Shown: in pieces, positions 12,529 through 25,635 of the stretch
Layout of the letters: the number at the start of each line of letters is the position of its first letter
Numbering within the stretch: the first letter of the stretch is position 1
Assembly (NCBI RefSeq): GCF_964355755.1
Contig: NC_092675.1
Span: 2,762,312-2,826,311, forward strand
Source: Antedon mediterranea
Taxonomy: Eukaryota; Echinodermata; Crinoidea; Comatulida; Antedonidae
Direction: 5' to 3'
DNA: 64,000 bases
Program-made: the position numbers and the translations under genes
The notes under the pieces: model-generated
Databases searched by the model: none
What the model was told of the DNA's origin: nothing
What the model saw: only the letters and a program-made list of their open reading frames with translations

Positions 12529-15394
12529 TTATAAATGTGATTGTGGATAACCAACTTCAATCACATCTTTGTTTTCTAATTGTTTTATATCTTGATCTGA
12601 GTAACCTATTTCCTTCAGTACGGCAGCAGTATCAAATCCAATCACAGGTTGGCACATATCCCGCACTTTGGCTGGCGTCCGCGAAAGAACTGGTGCTGGT
12701 GCTGGCTCCCGTTCGCCTTTTGTGTTTGTTAGAAACGATTGCCGGTCACGATTATGAGCATGTTGCGGTGCTTCGTCTAAAGATAATACTGGCGTGACGC
12801 ATGCATCGGTACCGTCAAACACCTGACACCACTCTGCTTGCGATTTTTTTGCAAACATGCGAGAAAAGTGACGTTTCATTACGGGCCAATCATCCTGGCT
12901 CTGCTGATCTGGAAAATCATCTTCGTCAATGCCAAGCCCTAATTAAGTGATGTAATGAAAAAAAATAAAAATATCAATATATGGAAAACTCCCACTGAGG
13001 GTGTTAAAGAGTTGCTTTCCAATCAGATTTGAACATAAAGCCTCAGTGGTCTAATGGTGGGGTGCATATAGAGCAGAAGATTCCAGGTTTGAATCTCATT
13101 TGGGGACAACTTTTTCTAATTCTGACAGATCTCCTTCGGCTTAATATACAGATATTCACAACTGTTAGACTACTACAGATTTTATGGTATTGTTCAAGTT
13201 TGATTAGATAACTAGACATTAACACACTCGGCATAGCACTAGATCCAAATTGTATGCACAACAGATCACATTGATACGCCCTCATCTTTTAAACAAAAAA
13301 TAATAATAATTTTGATAAATAATAGTTGATAAATATTTACCTGGCTTTATCTGGCTTAGAACTATAGTATAGTTGTTCTATATTAGCATGGAGTAAAGAA
13401 TCTTTACTCCATGATATTAGGCAGTTTTGGTATATTTTGTTCAGTACACAATACAAACTTTCTGAAATTCTCCTTAATTACTATATATTTACATCAATAT
13501 AAATTTTAAAAAGTTACCTTTCAAAAGTTGTCTATAAAACTGCGGTTCTATTGCTCCAACTGCCATATACTTATTATCAGCTGTTTTATATGTCTCATAA
13601 AATGGTGCACCTGTGTCCAGTAAATTTTCTCCACGTTCTCTGTTCGAAAAACCAAGGTCTCGGGACGTCCACATCCACGATCCTAAATAAGCTGTGCCTT
13701 CAACCTAAAATTGTAACGCAATTCATGTTGTTTTTAATACTAATTTACATATTTGTGTTCATTTGCATATGAAGATGTTCAATTTGTTTGTTATTGTGAT
13801 CAAAGTAAAGTGTTTTTTAAATATATTATTTATTGCCCTCAACTCGAAATTGGGTATAATTAGAACTGAGCACTCTACAGATCCAAGACAGCCATAGTTC
13901 AGCACCTACCATAATCAGCATAGCAGGCTTCCTACTAGCAAGTTTATTGTGCATTATGTACAAAGGCTAACTAAGTCCAATCAGAAGGACAAGGCATTGA
14001 GGTAGCATCATTTTCTTAATGTGTACAATATACAAGCAATATGGCACAGACAGGTCTTGAACCATATCTCTGACAATGAACTGTATATGTTAACCTGATG
14101 TGCTTTACCACTATGTCACGCTCGTTCTTTGTATGCATATGCATTTATCTACCACTCATTGATGCACTTTTTCTTGCCTTGAGTGGTCCCTGGGCTGAAT
14201 CGTCCCACTACCAGTATATGCAATCTTACCATATTAGCATCAACAATCTGACCCTTTCCCGATTTCGCTTTTTCCAACAGAGCCATTACAATCCCAAGGG
14301 AACACATCAATCCTCCACCAGCAAAGTCCGATAATAGATTAATTGGAGCTATAGGATTCTCACCTTTTCTGCCAAGCAGTGACAGGATACCTTGGAAAAA
14401 ATGTAACATTATAACCAATCAGTTCATGAATTGACTTAGTTATATACAGTATATAAACAAGTGTGTGTAACATAGGCTCTCACAGGGCAATCCCTGAACT
14501 TGTGGATATAGGTTGATTCACTACATTTTTTTGGGTGTAATCATAAGCCAGCCAATGAATGACATCTAAAGCTCTGTCTACACTATCAAACTAGTATGAT
14601 GTACCCAAATATGGTAGTAATATGCCAAATTATGGTAGTGATATGACATCATCATGTCCATATTATGGGCACATCACATTTTTTTGTCACATGAAGTTTG
14701 ATAGTGTAGACAGAGCTTTAGATTTTCATATTTGTGTGTAGAGTAATACAATACCTATTACATTCACTTACTGACCTGTTAAAGCAAGGTAGTTGATGTC
14801 ATGGCCAGCCATAGACTTGAATGCACCAGACTGCCCAAAGCCCGTCATTCTTGCATATATTAACTCTGGGTTTTCTTTCATCAATATCTCAGGGCCTAGA
14901 CCCATCCTTTCCATTACACCTGAAAGTTAAAAGAAAAACAATGAATAAATCACTTTATTTAAAATATTTAAAATAGAATAAGACATTAAATGAGAGTTTA
15001 GCTTTGGTTGAATCATTGGAAAGAGATTGCCATACAGCATGGAGTAAATTGAATTGACTGTAGTCATTATGGTAAACTGTATTGTTAAATTGATCTTGCC
15101 AATATGCACTAATTGTGTAAGTAACAATATACTACTCTCATTCATACCAGGTCTGTATGGTTCAATAAGAACATCAGCAGTTTTACAAAGTTTTCTCATC
15201 ACCTCTACACCAGCAGGCATCTTTAGATTCAATGCGATTGAAAACTTTCCCCTTGCTAAACGATCGACAGTCATCATTTCTTTTACACGATCAATACGTA
15301 TTACTTTAGCCCCGAAGTCGCTTAGAATCATCCCTGCAAACGGTGCTGGTGCCAGTCCGGAAAGCTCAATCACTTTGATACCTTTTAATGCCAT
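12529..15394 (-). CDS. AMACR: Alpha-methylacyl-CoA racemase
   Basis: Class III CoA-transferase family enzyme that interconverts (R)- and (S)-2-methylacyl-CoA so branched fatty acids and bile-acid precursors can enter beta-oxidation in peroxisomes and mitochondria. Five exons on the minus strand: 15394-15148, 14919-14776, 14390-14230, 13704-13518, 12938-12529; they join in phase to 382 residues, the same length as human AMACR. It opens [19 protein letters not shown] with the family's [17 protein letters not shown] motif. Catalytic residues known from mycobacterial MCR can be placed: His in AGHDINY (about residue 122), Asp in LLSDFAGGG (about 152) and Glu in GAIEPQFY (about 240). The C-terminus is SHL, which fits a type 1 peroxisomal targeting signal. 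It diverges from MRG15, 662 bp away. Confidence 0.95.
14569..14718. mobile_element. Family A MITE in AMACR intron 2
   Basis: Best-preserved copy: both ends match (AAGCTCTGTCTACACTATCA and its complement) and a TA lies directly outside each end (14567-14568 and 14719-14720). The interior contains ATGACATCATCATGTCCATA. About 150 bp, no coding capacity; non-autonomous, Tc1/mariner-like by its TA duplication. Confidence 0.88.
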
Positions 15395-16056
15395 TTTAAA
15401 ATTTCTGAAAAGAAACACGAACATTTAAGTTGTTTTTTTTTATCAAAAAAAATTGAATTATGTGCACACTCTTGGCCTAATTTAGTACTAAGCTAGGCCT
15501 ACTGTTGTCCCTAGCTAGCAGCTACAGAGTAGGACTCTAGGGCTAGACCTAGGCCTAGGCTAGTTTTGTTACTTTTTAGGAAATTTATATAGCCTAGCCT
15601 AGGCCTAGGAATAGATATGTATGTTTACTCTTTGGAGTAATAAATCCTAGCTATTTTCTATGAACTAAAGTATGGTAATTACGAATAGGCTTAGTCTAGT
15701 AAATAACATTATAAAACAGTTTACTGTATTACTATTCTAATAAATATTGATAATTGTTTTTTAACAAAAATTTGCAAAACAAAAAACACATTTCTTTCAA
15801 AGTGGGAGGATTTTGTCGTCTGCAATCGTAAATATAAGTATTGTTTAATTAAATTCTTTATTTTGAAATTTTTTTAAGCAGTTTTATTGTTTTAACATAT
15901 AAAAAATGTTAGTATAAATTTAGTATTATTATATTCATTTTTCAATTATACTACCTTATTTGAAGCAATTTATTTTTATGGCCTTTTAAAATTCATTTAT
16001 TATTTACATTCTGACCTCATTTGACATTTGTGGAGCAGAAGAAAAAAAAACACAAC
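15395..16056. promoter_or_regulatory. Shared AMACR/MRG15 bidirectional promoter region
   Basis: Only 662 bp separate the divergent start codons, so both promoters and 5' UTRs must lie here. It contains a cluster of CTAGGCCTAG-type palindromic stretches (about 15480-15610). No TATA box could be assigned with confidence. Promoter function is inferred from gene layout. Confidence 0.55.
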
Positions 16057-19000
16057 ATGGCTCCTCAGAAAGCAAAGTTTGCTGATGGTATTCCAACTAA
16101 ATTTACAGAAGGTTGTTGATTTAATATTATATTAATGTTAATAGTTGAAATGAAATATAAACACGGATATCCGTAGATACTTTTGAATGGTAAAAGTTAA
16201 TAATATGTTTAATTAAGATAAACTCGTGAGTGACAAGACAATGAATATCTCAACATGACAACATGTGTGTTGACGCGGTGTACGGTGCGGCAGTTGCCCT
16301 TTTGGCTTTGGCATGTCTTTGTTATGAAGTCGGTTCGCCCATCATCTGTAGAATGGAAGCAACCTACTTTATTTGGCGCTACTGCTGTTTCGCACGTTAT
16401 ACCTTCGATTTCTCACCTAATTCCTCTTAGTCCTACAATAAATAACATTCTAACACCTGCAGCAGCAAAGTGTTTTCCCTTCTCTTCTGTTCTGTTGCTG
16501 CTGTGTCTTTTAACATGTGTACTGTACATGAATATTTTTGTATATATAAAAAAAAGTACTAGCACTAGTAGTCTAGTACTACAGTAGCTAGTACCTGTAG
16601 AAGGCATAACATAATGATTTTGAATAAGGAATATTTGTTTTTTTACAACAGGTGAACGAGTTTTGTGTTTTCATGGACCACTTTTGTATGAAGCAAAGGT
16701 AATATTTGATAGTCCATTTGGCATTTACAGTATGTTGTAAAAAAACTTATAATAAAAAATTATATTCAGTTGTTACATATTTGGGCATTTATATAAGTTT
16801 ACAACAAGTACTGTAAGTCCACTAAAATTTAAAAAGATTACCGGTATCCATCCCATGGCATATGATAAACATGGATTGGAGAAACCCATTAAGATATAGT
16901 AGTCCTCTGATATACAGTAATCTACCAAACTTATCTGTTTATTGGTAATTTCCCAAGTCAGTGATGTGTAAGTATTATTATGCAAGTGTAGTACTGTTTA
17001 TCCAAATAAATAAATTTCATATTTTCATAATACAGTATATAACATGACAATAAAGTATATCTTTTAAGTTTTAATTGATATGTGTAAATCATTTTTATTT
17101 CTGTTACCAGTGTGTGAAATCTAATGTGAAGGAAAAGACAATCAAGTATTTTATTCATTACAATGGTTGGAACAAGAAGTAAGTGTGCACACTTTAAGAA
17201 TATAATTAACATAGGGTAATTATAAATGTGACATACCATTTGTTTGTGTTTTTAAAAATAGTATTTTTGTTGTTATAAATTTTCAAATTTCTGACAGTTA
17301 ATTACGTTATGTTGTCCTTTTCTAGTTGGGATGAGTGGGTACCTGAAAGCCGAGTATTGAAGTTTAATGACGGAAATATCCAAAGACAAAAAGACCTACT
17401 AGCTGCCCATTTGTAAGTATCAGCAAAAAGATAGCACTATAAATAAGTTTGTTTTTACCATAAACATAGCAGCTCAGTTGTAGCAACAAGCTGCCATATC
17501 CATCAATCAAACTTAGCCAAAAATTAAAAGATTCAAATTTTAATCTCATCCATTTCTGAAAATTCCATTGCTTGCATTAAAAGTTACAGAACAACAATTG
17601 AAAATACATTGCATATTTGATAGATATATACAAACAATTAAAAGCAAACCTATTTACAGTATATTTTACTTATAGATAGTGTAGACATACTTAAGTGTGA
17701 ATTGTGAAAATACAGCCATAGAATATTTGTGTGCAATATATCTCTATTTGATTAATAGTTCATTACTTTACACTAATAGTTTGCCTTCTCAAGATTGCTC
17801 TGGTGTTGTTACACAAGAAATCTAAACTTAACCAACATTCACGACCGATGATTCTCAAAATCTGCCTTTGAATTAATTTAAGATTTTTAAGACTTTTACA
17901 ACTTGCATGTTACAAGTATTGACATTAATTTATTGGATCTTGTAGAAATAAAACAAGAATAGCAAAAGCCAAAGCAGCAAAACAGAAACCAGCAGATCGA
18001 GAAAAGGACCGAGAAAAAGATAAAGAGAAAGCACAAGAAGAAAAAGCATCCAAGAAGGGTAAATACATGGATATATTTCAATTAAATGAATTTATCAATG
18101 TTATAATATGATTGTAGTTCAGTTTGTGTTCTTACGTTATGGATGGAGAAATCGGTCAACTGTGACCATGTTTGGACGTACATCAGTTTCTTGTTTTGTA
18201 TTCACAAAAAAAATATGTATTGATGAAAATTATGATGTTGTATGTATTTAATTGTTAACCAGGAAAGATACCTCGCCTAGTTTAAGGACCATGTGTATAT
18301 GTCTGTGCATAAATTTGTATAACAGTCAAACTTACAAATGCTCTCTCTTATGATTGTTAATTTTACAATATTATTTCAGCCTCACAAACAGAAACATCAA
18401 CAAGCTCAGTAGATGCACCACGAAAAAAGCGGGCAAGACTTGATCCCACGGTTGAATCGGTATTTACATTTTGTCCATTTCATGATAGGTTTTTAGCCTC
18501 TCCAAATTAATTATTATTCATTATTATGATTATTGTAATAGTAGTTTTGACTTTATCTATATTTATAATTTTACTACAGGAAGAGACATTTATAAATAAA
18601 ATTGACATCAAAGTTAAGATACCAGATGAATTGAAACCGATTCTAGTGGATGACTGGGACTTGGTGACAAGACAGAAGCAGGTATGGTAAATTCATCTTT
18701 CTTTGCCTATCATCAGGGAGGTCTCGCAACCTTCCTAAATTTGAACTAGGTGGCTAGGCTTCCTAGGCCTGGTATAAAAGATGAGAAATACAAAATTGCT
18801 ATTTAACGTAATTTATGTTAAATTATTATAATAATGTTATAAAACATGTTCCTTACTAAGCACTACTGAAAAAAACCCAGCAAATATGAAAAGTGACATT
18901 TTAGTCACGTGCAACGCGACTCTACAGCTCACTATGTTGGTCGGTTGGTCGGTAAACACTAACTTGAACATGTGACTGCAGCCATGTATATGGCCTTGTA

Positions 19001-20380
19001 TGTATGTTATCCTGTTTGTAAAGCTCTGTCTACACTATCAAACTTTATGTGACCAAAGAATGTAATGTGCCCAATGGACATGATGATGTCATATCACTAC
19101 CATATTAAAGCATATCACTGCCATATTTGGCCACATCACTACCATATTAAAGCATATCACTACCATATTAAAGCATATCACTACCATATTTGGCCACATC
19201 ACTACCATATAATATTAAAGCATATCACTACCATATTAAAGCATATCACTACCATATTTGGCCACATCACTTGTTTTGTCAATCTAGTCTGATACTGTAG
19301 ACATACCATTTTATGTTAAATTTATAATAAAATAAAATAATAATTTTTTTATTTGATTTGACAGCTGGTGCACCTTCCTGCAAAAACTACCGTGGATCAA
19401 CTTCTGGACGATTACATAAAGCACAAAAAATTAAAGAAGGATCTATCGCCTGCCAAGTAAGTAAAGATTAAACGGACAGCATCTATGAATCAAGAAATTT
19501 CTTGAAGTTTTGCCGTAAGATGCTGTCTGATTTGGCCTTTACAGGCCAATCATCTTGGAATCTTTATGTTTTATTGTAAACTTTATATATTCTATCTTAC
19601 TTTGTTTTAGAGAAAGTGCGATTGTTGAGATAACGCAAGGTATCAAAGAGTATTTTAACACGATGCTTGGAACACAGCTTCTCTATAAATTTGAAAGGCC
19701 TCAATATGCAGATGTATGTAACAGTTTTATATTTTAACTTGTGTATATAGAGCTTTTTAAATGCTTCAAATTTGTATCCAGTTCTCTGTCTTAATAATGA
19801 TAACTTGGACTTCTTCAAATTCCTTTCAGGTACTTTCTAAGCATCCTGATGAGCCAATGACAAAAGTATATGGAGCACATCACTTACTACGTCTATTCGG
19901 TAAGATATATAAACCTTTACATGTTCTTCATCACCTGATATATGAATTAATATTAATGATTAATATTCATTTCTGTTTGCCATAATTAAGACCAATGTAC
20001 ACATATGAGTGGTAACTATAATGGAAAACCGCGTAGCTTGTCCCACATAGAATCTGTATATGCCCGCTCCGTGGTTTGTGTAAACAAGTAAATAGATACT
20101 ACATTTTTGATTTCCGTTAATACCATTTACCAGTTACCATTACTGCTAATCTGTGTAATTTTGCTGTTATGCAACCTCAAAAGTTGAGATTAGTGTAAAT
20201 TTTCTTACAGTGAAAATTGGCAACATGTTGGCCTACACAACCCTTGATGAAAAAAGCGTATCACTGCTTCTCACACACGTGCACGATCTGCTGAAATACC
20301 TGTACAAAAACTCAACGACGTTTTTCCAAGAAAGCGACTATGAAGTTGCACCCCCGGATTATCATCGAAAAGCCTTGTGA
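16057..20380 (+). CDS. MORF4L1: MRG15 / mortality factor 4-like chromodomain protein
   Basis: Chromatin reader shared by NuA4/TIP60 acetyltransferase and Sin3-HDAC complexes; the chromodomain binds methylated H3K36 and the MRG domain binds partners. Exons: 16057-16111, 16652-16698, 17111-17178, 17326-17412, 17946-18058, 18380-18459, 18580-18681, 19365-19456, 19611-19713, 19830-19899, 20211-20380; in phase for 328 residues, close to human MORF4L1. Start [20 protein letters not shown]. Chromodomain at about 10-85 with [13 protein letters not shown] and [14 protein letters not shown]; then a charged lysine/glutamate linker with a KKRARLD nuclear-signal-like patch; then the MRG domain (about 155-325) with [44 protein letters not shown] and the terminal YHRKAL. 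Intron 1 has a weak donor (GTTGTT). Convergent with SNAPC3. Confidence 0.95.
18905..18958. mobile_element. End fragment of family G element in MRG15 intron
   Basis: Sequence ACGCGACTCTACAGCTCACT followed by a TTGGTCGGTTGGTCGG run matches, in inverse orientation, the right end of the 794-bp element at 48544-49337 (GACCGACCGACATAGTGAAC ... GCGACT). Only this end is present. Confidence 0.55.
19021..19304. mobile_element. Family A MITE with expanded interior, MRG15 intron
   Basis: Begins with TA then AAGCTCTGTCTACACTATCA; the right end is a degraded version (GATACTGTAGACATA). The interior has grown by tandem copies of CATATCACTACCATATTAAAG and a TTTGGCCACATCACTACCAT variant, making this copy about twice the usual length. 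Confidence 0.82.
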
Positions 20381-21835
20381 TTTAAAGTTAAAATGAATCA
20401 AATTTTTTGTTTTTTATTTAAGAAATACATTCTATAAATTGTAGTTATAATCATGATTTCTCCCCAGGGCCTTTGCAGCACTGTGAGTCTGTTTAAGCTA
20501 AAATGTTAAATTGTGATATTTTAGCTTAGTTTATATTGTACACCACAATGTTTCTGCTGGAATAGTATTAAACCTTTTTTTACTCTGGTATAAAACTAGT
20601 AGGCCGCTGACACTGTGTTCAATTGTACGCTCATGTCTGCATGGTATGCAAGAAACCAGTTAGGTCATGGTCACTGGTCAATCCATGAAATTGGTTAAAT
20701 TAAGGTGGCCATAAATTAATGACAATAATTAACATGTGACCACTAGATTGGTCTCATCCTGGAGAGAACATTAATACTTTAGAAAAACCACAGAGGTGGA
20801 TATTATTTCATGGAGAAAAAATGATTTGTGTTTTAAGCTTGATTTTGTAATAAACAACCTTCTTTTGCGAATGGTAAACCTTGTAATATAACTTACAGTG
20901 AAAAATAAATTTCTTTTCATTTTGTAAAAAAAGTCTTTATTTTTGTCCAGAAATATTTCTGTTTCATGTTTAGCTTATTCAACTTTTTTACACAACCAAC
21001 AGCGAGCAACTCGTCAATTACAGGATGGATAAGTATTTGATAATTTATTGTGCTTACAAATCAAGTCTCATTTGAGGCTTAGTAAGTGGAGTTGTAACTT
21101 ACTTCACTCACTCTTTCACTAGGTCAGATTTGACCCCCGACCTTGTGATTGAAAAGTCAAGCACGTTAACCACCAAGCTGCTTATAAAACTGCGAGAAGT
21201 TCAAAGAGCTGACGTCCACAGGATGGATGTGGATAAGCCTACATACAACCAAGGATTTAGCATACACCCTCTAAAATATACACATTTCACAGGCTCTTTA
21301 AAAGTGAATGGCTCCAGATAATATAACGTTTATCGGTACAGTAGCATTTAACTGTTTTACCCTGCCTTGTATGAAACCAGTAGGTCACTGTTCAATTGTA
21401 CTGTATACACCTATGTCCATATATGGGTATGCAAGGAACCAATAGGTTACTGACACTGTTCAATTGTATACACCCATGTCCATATTTGGTTATGCAATCA
21501 CCCAATAGGTTACGGACACTATTCAATTGTATACACCTATGTCCATATTTGGGTATGCAAGGAACCAATAGGTTACTGAAACTTCAATTGTGTACACCTA
21601 TGTCCATATATGGGTATGCAAGGAACCAATAGGTTACTGAAACTGTTCAATTGTATACACCCATGTCCATATTTGGTTATGCAATGAACCAATAGGTTAC
21701 GGACACTGTTTAATTGTATACACCCATGTCCATATATGGGTATGCCAGGATCCAATAGGTTACGGACACTGTTTAATTGTATACACCCATGTCCATATAT
21801 GGATATGCCAGGATCCAATAGGTCATTAGCACTGT
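20381..21835. other. MRG15 / SNAPC3 convergent 3' region
   Basis: Holds the MRG15 3' UTR (possible AATAAA at 20904), a diverged copy of the SNAPC3-tail repeat near 20600-20665, non-coding AT-rich sequence to about 21360, then the tandem array listed separately. A 63-codon frame at 21130-21321 is not recognisable as protein. Confidence 0.5.
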
Positions 21836-21890
21836 TCAATTGTATACACCCAAATCCATATATGGGTATGCAAGGAACTTGCCTTTTTTT
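21361..21890. repeat. 60-bp minisatellite containing the SNAPC3 C-terminus
   Basis: About nine tandem units of roughly 60 bp, each with GTATACACCCATGTCCATAT and CCAATAGGTTACGGACACTG. Read on the minus strand every unit re-encodes LAYPYMDMGVYN-stop, which is the conserved C-terminus of SNAPC3. The most gene-proximal unit (about 21826-21885) is the actual end of the gene, with Leu for the second Met; the remaining units follow in the 3' UTR or just beyond it. Confidence 0.92.
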
Positions 21891-24800
21891 TGGCCATCTT
21901 TATCATAATGAAGCATTTTGAAGCAACGTTCACAAAAGAATCCTGGATCAGTTATTATGTGGGTATCCTCTTTGGTAATCCATCTACAATGGAAAAATAC
22001 AGACAGACAGACATCAACAGTCTACAGTACTTAAAAATGTGAATAAAGGGTTTGCGGAAAGTTGTTGTGGTGAGTACTACTTTATTGTACTTAATGTATT
22101 TATTGGATAAAAAAAAAATGGATTTCAATATTATTCATATTATAAAGCAATAATATTCTAATAATACTTGAAAAAAAATTATGATATGAAAGAACAACAT
22201 ATGATAAATGGTAATACATTTACCTTGAGACTCGTTCATTGCAGATCTGACAAATGTTCATATAACGAACACGTTTATATATTACAACTGGGTATGCATT
22301 TAGATCTTGGCAATCTTCATTGTGAAGTAACCTAGGAAAAAACAACAGATTTAGGTACTAAATTCTACACTGGATTCCCCACACTTAGGAACACTATATT
22401 TATTAGAGAGAGACAGAGAGTTTGCACATCTGTTTGTTGTACAAATTGTTGCTATTGCACCAATCCAAACAAATGAGAAATCAACATGTTTTGGGAAGCT
22501 TTACACTACGATTGAAAATTATTACATTTAAATCCAATATGCTAGCCAACAAACACTCAATCAACCACATAACCTCTCGCCATTCTGGCGGAGGTAATAA
22601 TTCTAAATACTGTTTAACTCCTCACCGTATATCTGTAAACATAAAGACATGCTCACAGTCACCCTGATGCTGGTAGAGATAGGGGTAACCAAGGCGTACA
22701 TTTAAATCAGCAATGGTCACTTTATCCATGTTAGCTGTCTTGAATGATTCAGATCCCTCCAAATTGCGTTCCTGGGCCCACTTAATTATGGGTCTTGAAA
22801 TAATAATAGAATTATATTAATGTCTACACTATCAAACTTTATGTGACAAAAAAACGTGATGTGCCCATATATGGACACGATCATGTCATATCACTACCAT
22901 ATTTAGGTATATCACTACCATATTTAGGTATATCACTACCATATTTAGGTATATCACTACCATATTTGGATATATCACTAAAACTCTGTGGCTGTATTCA
23001 CCAATCATACTTAAGTGAGATCCTTTACTATTTCACTCAAGTAAAATATTTAAGGATATTTTTATTCTCTTAGATTAAGACTTTTTAAATTTGAAGTGTA
23101 TTTGCCTTGCTTAAAGGGTCTTTCACGGTTCTGGTCCGACGCCGGCAAATCAAACGTCAATGTTTCGTTTCCACTCGGCTATGCGTATATCAATTGGTGC
23201 ACAGTCGAGAGGAGCGTCGATCTACTAACTTATTTAGAGCCAAAACTGTACTTACTGACTAAGATCAGTACACAAAGCATCACTAAAGTCATTATAAAAA
23301 GTCCCCTCAATAAACAAGAATGATGACTTGAAAAGTGAATCGAATCGAATATCTTGTGGTAGATCAGGGTTTTCACTACATTCATTTGGAACTTGAAGAT
23401 CAGACACACAAACTAAACGATCAAGAAGCACAGATAAATATTGTTCTGGAAGCACAAGAATTTCCCTGTCAACCTAAACAAAATAAATTATAATACACAT
23501 TATAAACAAAATTCAAACAAAATAAAGAAATCATATTCAAGTCAAGAGAAGAAAATAAAATCATGTTTCTCCCACCCAGACAAAATTACAATATTGATAA
23601 TGAAGCAGTAGATAGAGCGAAGAATGTTTTGGCAAATAAAAGTTGAGATTTTTAAAATAATACATGCACAATTTTTTTAAACTATTTTTAGCATAACATT
23701 GTGACATTTTTTTTAGAAAAAATATAAATGATAAATGGTTATCAATTTGTGATGGATTGAATGTTGCACTGTACTTACCTTGCATATAAATTTGACATTT
23801 TTTTCTAGAAAGGCAACAGACACTACTACTTGTGGTTGATCTAAGATGTCAATGTCTTTGTCGGTAGTCTTAGCTCCATGTTTCTAAAAAAAATATAAGT
23901 ATCTGATATGTTTAGCGGGTCAACAGATCATCTCCAAAGCAGAATGCAAGCAATTTAAGGAAGGTGATGGAGATTTTGTTATAGCCTACAGTATAATATA
24001 ATAATATTTTCAACTTACAATGTCAAATCTGTTTTTATGGTAACTTGATACGACACCAAGTGTTCTTTTCATCTTTTCAGCTCTACGAAATCTATATAAA
24101 AGATTAAATAGAAAAGCGAACTTAAACACCCCTTCCCTGCAATTTTGGACGTTTTTTGGAAAATAATACATATATATCACTTTAAAAACATTAAACCATG
24201 TCATTCCTTGTCTTAAATGTACGTTTTATGGTAAATTATGATAAAAAGTGAAAAACAATGCACTACCTAAGTAGCTCGCGGCGATCGACCTCTCGTGGAC
24301 GGTCTTAGGCCTAGCCTAGCTAGGCTTAGTTTTGTAGGCCTAGCTGGTAAACATCGGTAACCTACGAACATCGTACGCTAGCTATATACTTAGCCTGACG
24401 TTGTATAGTTGCTGCATTAATTGTCTTTCTATTTTTGCCAGACTCCGTTGATACAAATTGGGGAAAACCCGGTATTTTCGCTGAAAAGTTAGGAGTCTTC
24501 CATTTGTTTTGGCCTCACGATCGATCGAAAAGTGGGCGAATTACAGGTGAAAAACAAAAATATCAATCCGCGCGCAATGCATTTTGGGATTTATAGCGGG
24601 CCGCTATAATTATTAGAATCGACTTATTTTTCACATTTTTAACCGTTTAAAGACGAAAAAAGTTATCGCAATAAGACCATATAGTATTATTTTTACATCA
24701 AATATAGTTTGTGATCTTAAATTAGATCTAAAAAACGTAGGGAATGGGGCTTTAAATTGTAGCTGATTTTGTCTAGTATGTAAGTGTGTACCCAATAATA

Positions 24801-25635
24801 ATTAAAAATTGAATTATGAAAGTATGAAATATCTAAGTTTATTTATCCAATTAATTCACAATTCATAAAACTACCATAAATAATTTATCTTTCAAGGTTG
24901 TTTTCGGTGTAAAGTAAAGCTTGGTTCACATTGGGCGTAACCCAGCAAATGAGTGTTTAGTTGACGATTTACAGTTCTTTACATTATGGGTCAAAGCACT
25001 TACCCTAAACACATAAGATGCTCACCACCTTTAGGAAGAGACTTGGCCAGATCAAAATGTGCTATCTCATCAGGCAGCTTGCCACACATCAATTTATCAG
25101 GGCTACAATTGACAAACACAATACATTAAAAAAAAATAATTATAGGCCTACAACATATCTTACTTCTTAGGTGTATCTAGTTGAGCCAATCCAACAACTT
25201 TACTCTACTTGTTTGGCAAGTGAAATAAAAATGTTTGGAACATAAAAACCAGAATTGGTGTGTTACTGTTGGTATTATGAGAGGATTTAATGAATTTTTT
25301 GATATAACTCTTCTCAGAGAATATAGGCCAATGTCTGTTTATTCAGGTAAGTTAAGCACACAAAAAAATCTGCTAATTTACTTGCAAACTGTTCCAAGTT
25401 CATCAATTGTGGAATCTTCAACTTCCATCAACTGCACAATTTCTGATTTAATAAGTGCCTCCCTTTTTTCTGGGTCTTCATTTGAATTTTCTGTAGCGAT
25501 GTTGTTCGGTAAGAGATCTTCCTCATCAAAGATTTCCCTACATGCCTCATAGAAACTGCCAATGTGAACGAAGTCGGAAATGTTTGTACGTATCGAATTC
25601 TCTTCCAAGTTTGTGAAGTATTTACCAATGCTCAT
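21836..25635 (-). CDS. SNAPC3: snRNA-activating protein complex subunit 3
   Basis: Subunit of SNAPc (PTF), which binds the proximal sequence element of snRNA promoters for Pol II and Pol III. Exons on the minus strand: 25635-25382, 25102-25004, 24091-24019, 23883-23779, 23473-23256, 22793-22626, 22331-22224, 21983-21836; exactly in phase for 390 residues (human 411). Hallmarks: CVSDLQV, LFIEGTFYND, GYPYLYQHQGDCEHVFMFTD, LLHNEDCQD, the Cys pair CQIC, and the terminal FFCERCFKMLHYDKDGQ and FLAYPYMDLGVYN. These Cys/His residues match the zinc-binding C-terminal half of the family. The acidic N-terminal 85 residues are less conserved. Its start is 738 bp from the divergent CHAF1A start. The stop codon lies inside a tandem repeat, an unusual arrangement. 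Confidence 0.95.
22820..22984. mobile_element. Family A MITE, partial, in SNAPC3 intron
   Basis: Left end TGTCTACACTATCAAACTTT is present; the right end is lost. The interior carries four tandem copies of TATATCACTACCATATTTAG, a second independent expansion of the same interior motif as the MRG15 copy. Confidence 0.75.
23113..23215. mobile_element. Half copy of family J inverted-repeat element
   Basis: AAAGGGTCTTTCACGGTTC through AATGTTTCGTTTCCACTCGG matches one arm of the inverted repeat at 41450-41600. Lies in the intron between SNAPC3 exons 5 and 6. Confidence 0.6.
24280..24600. other. GC-richer block in SNAPC3 intron 2, function unknown
   Basis: Relative rise in GC and CpG, including CTAGGCCTAG motifs at 24306-24345 and a 50-codon open stretch on the minus strand without a start codon (about 24400-24545). 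The SNAPC3 exons on either side join in phase without it, so it is not needed as an exon. It could be an alternative promoter or an unrelated transcript. Confidence 0.3.

Noticed and set aside
21396-21921. Reading frames across the SNAPC3-proximal repeat on both strands
   Set aside because: They are out-of-frame readings of the 60-bp units; only the minus-frame that ends VYN-stop in the first unit is part of a gene.
23096-23323. 75-codon frame in SNAPC3 intron
   Set aside because: It runs through a half copy of a dispersed inverted-repeat element and into SNAPC3 exon 5 on the opposite strand.
24400-24545. An extra SNAPC3 exon in intron 2
   Set aside because: Exons at 25102-25004 and 24091-24019 join in phase using a good GTAAGT donor at 25003, giving KGGEHLMCLGFRRAEKMKR without it.
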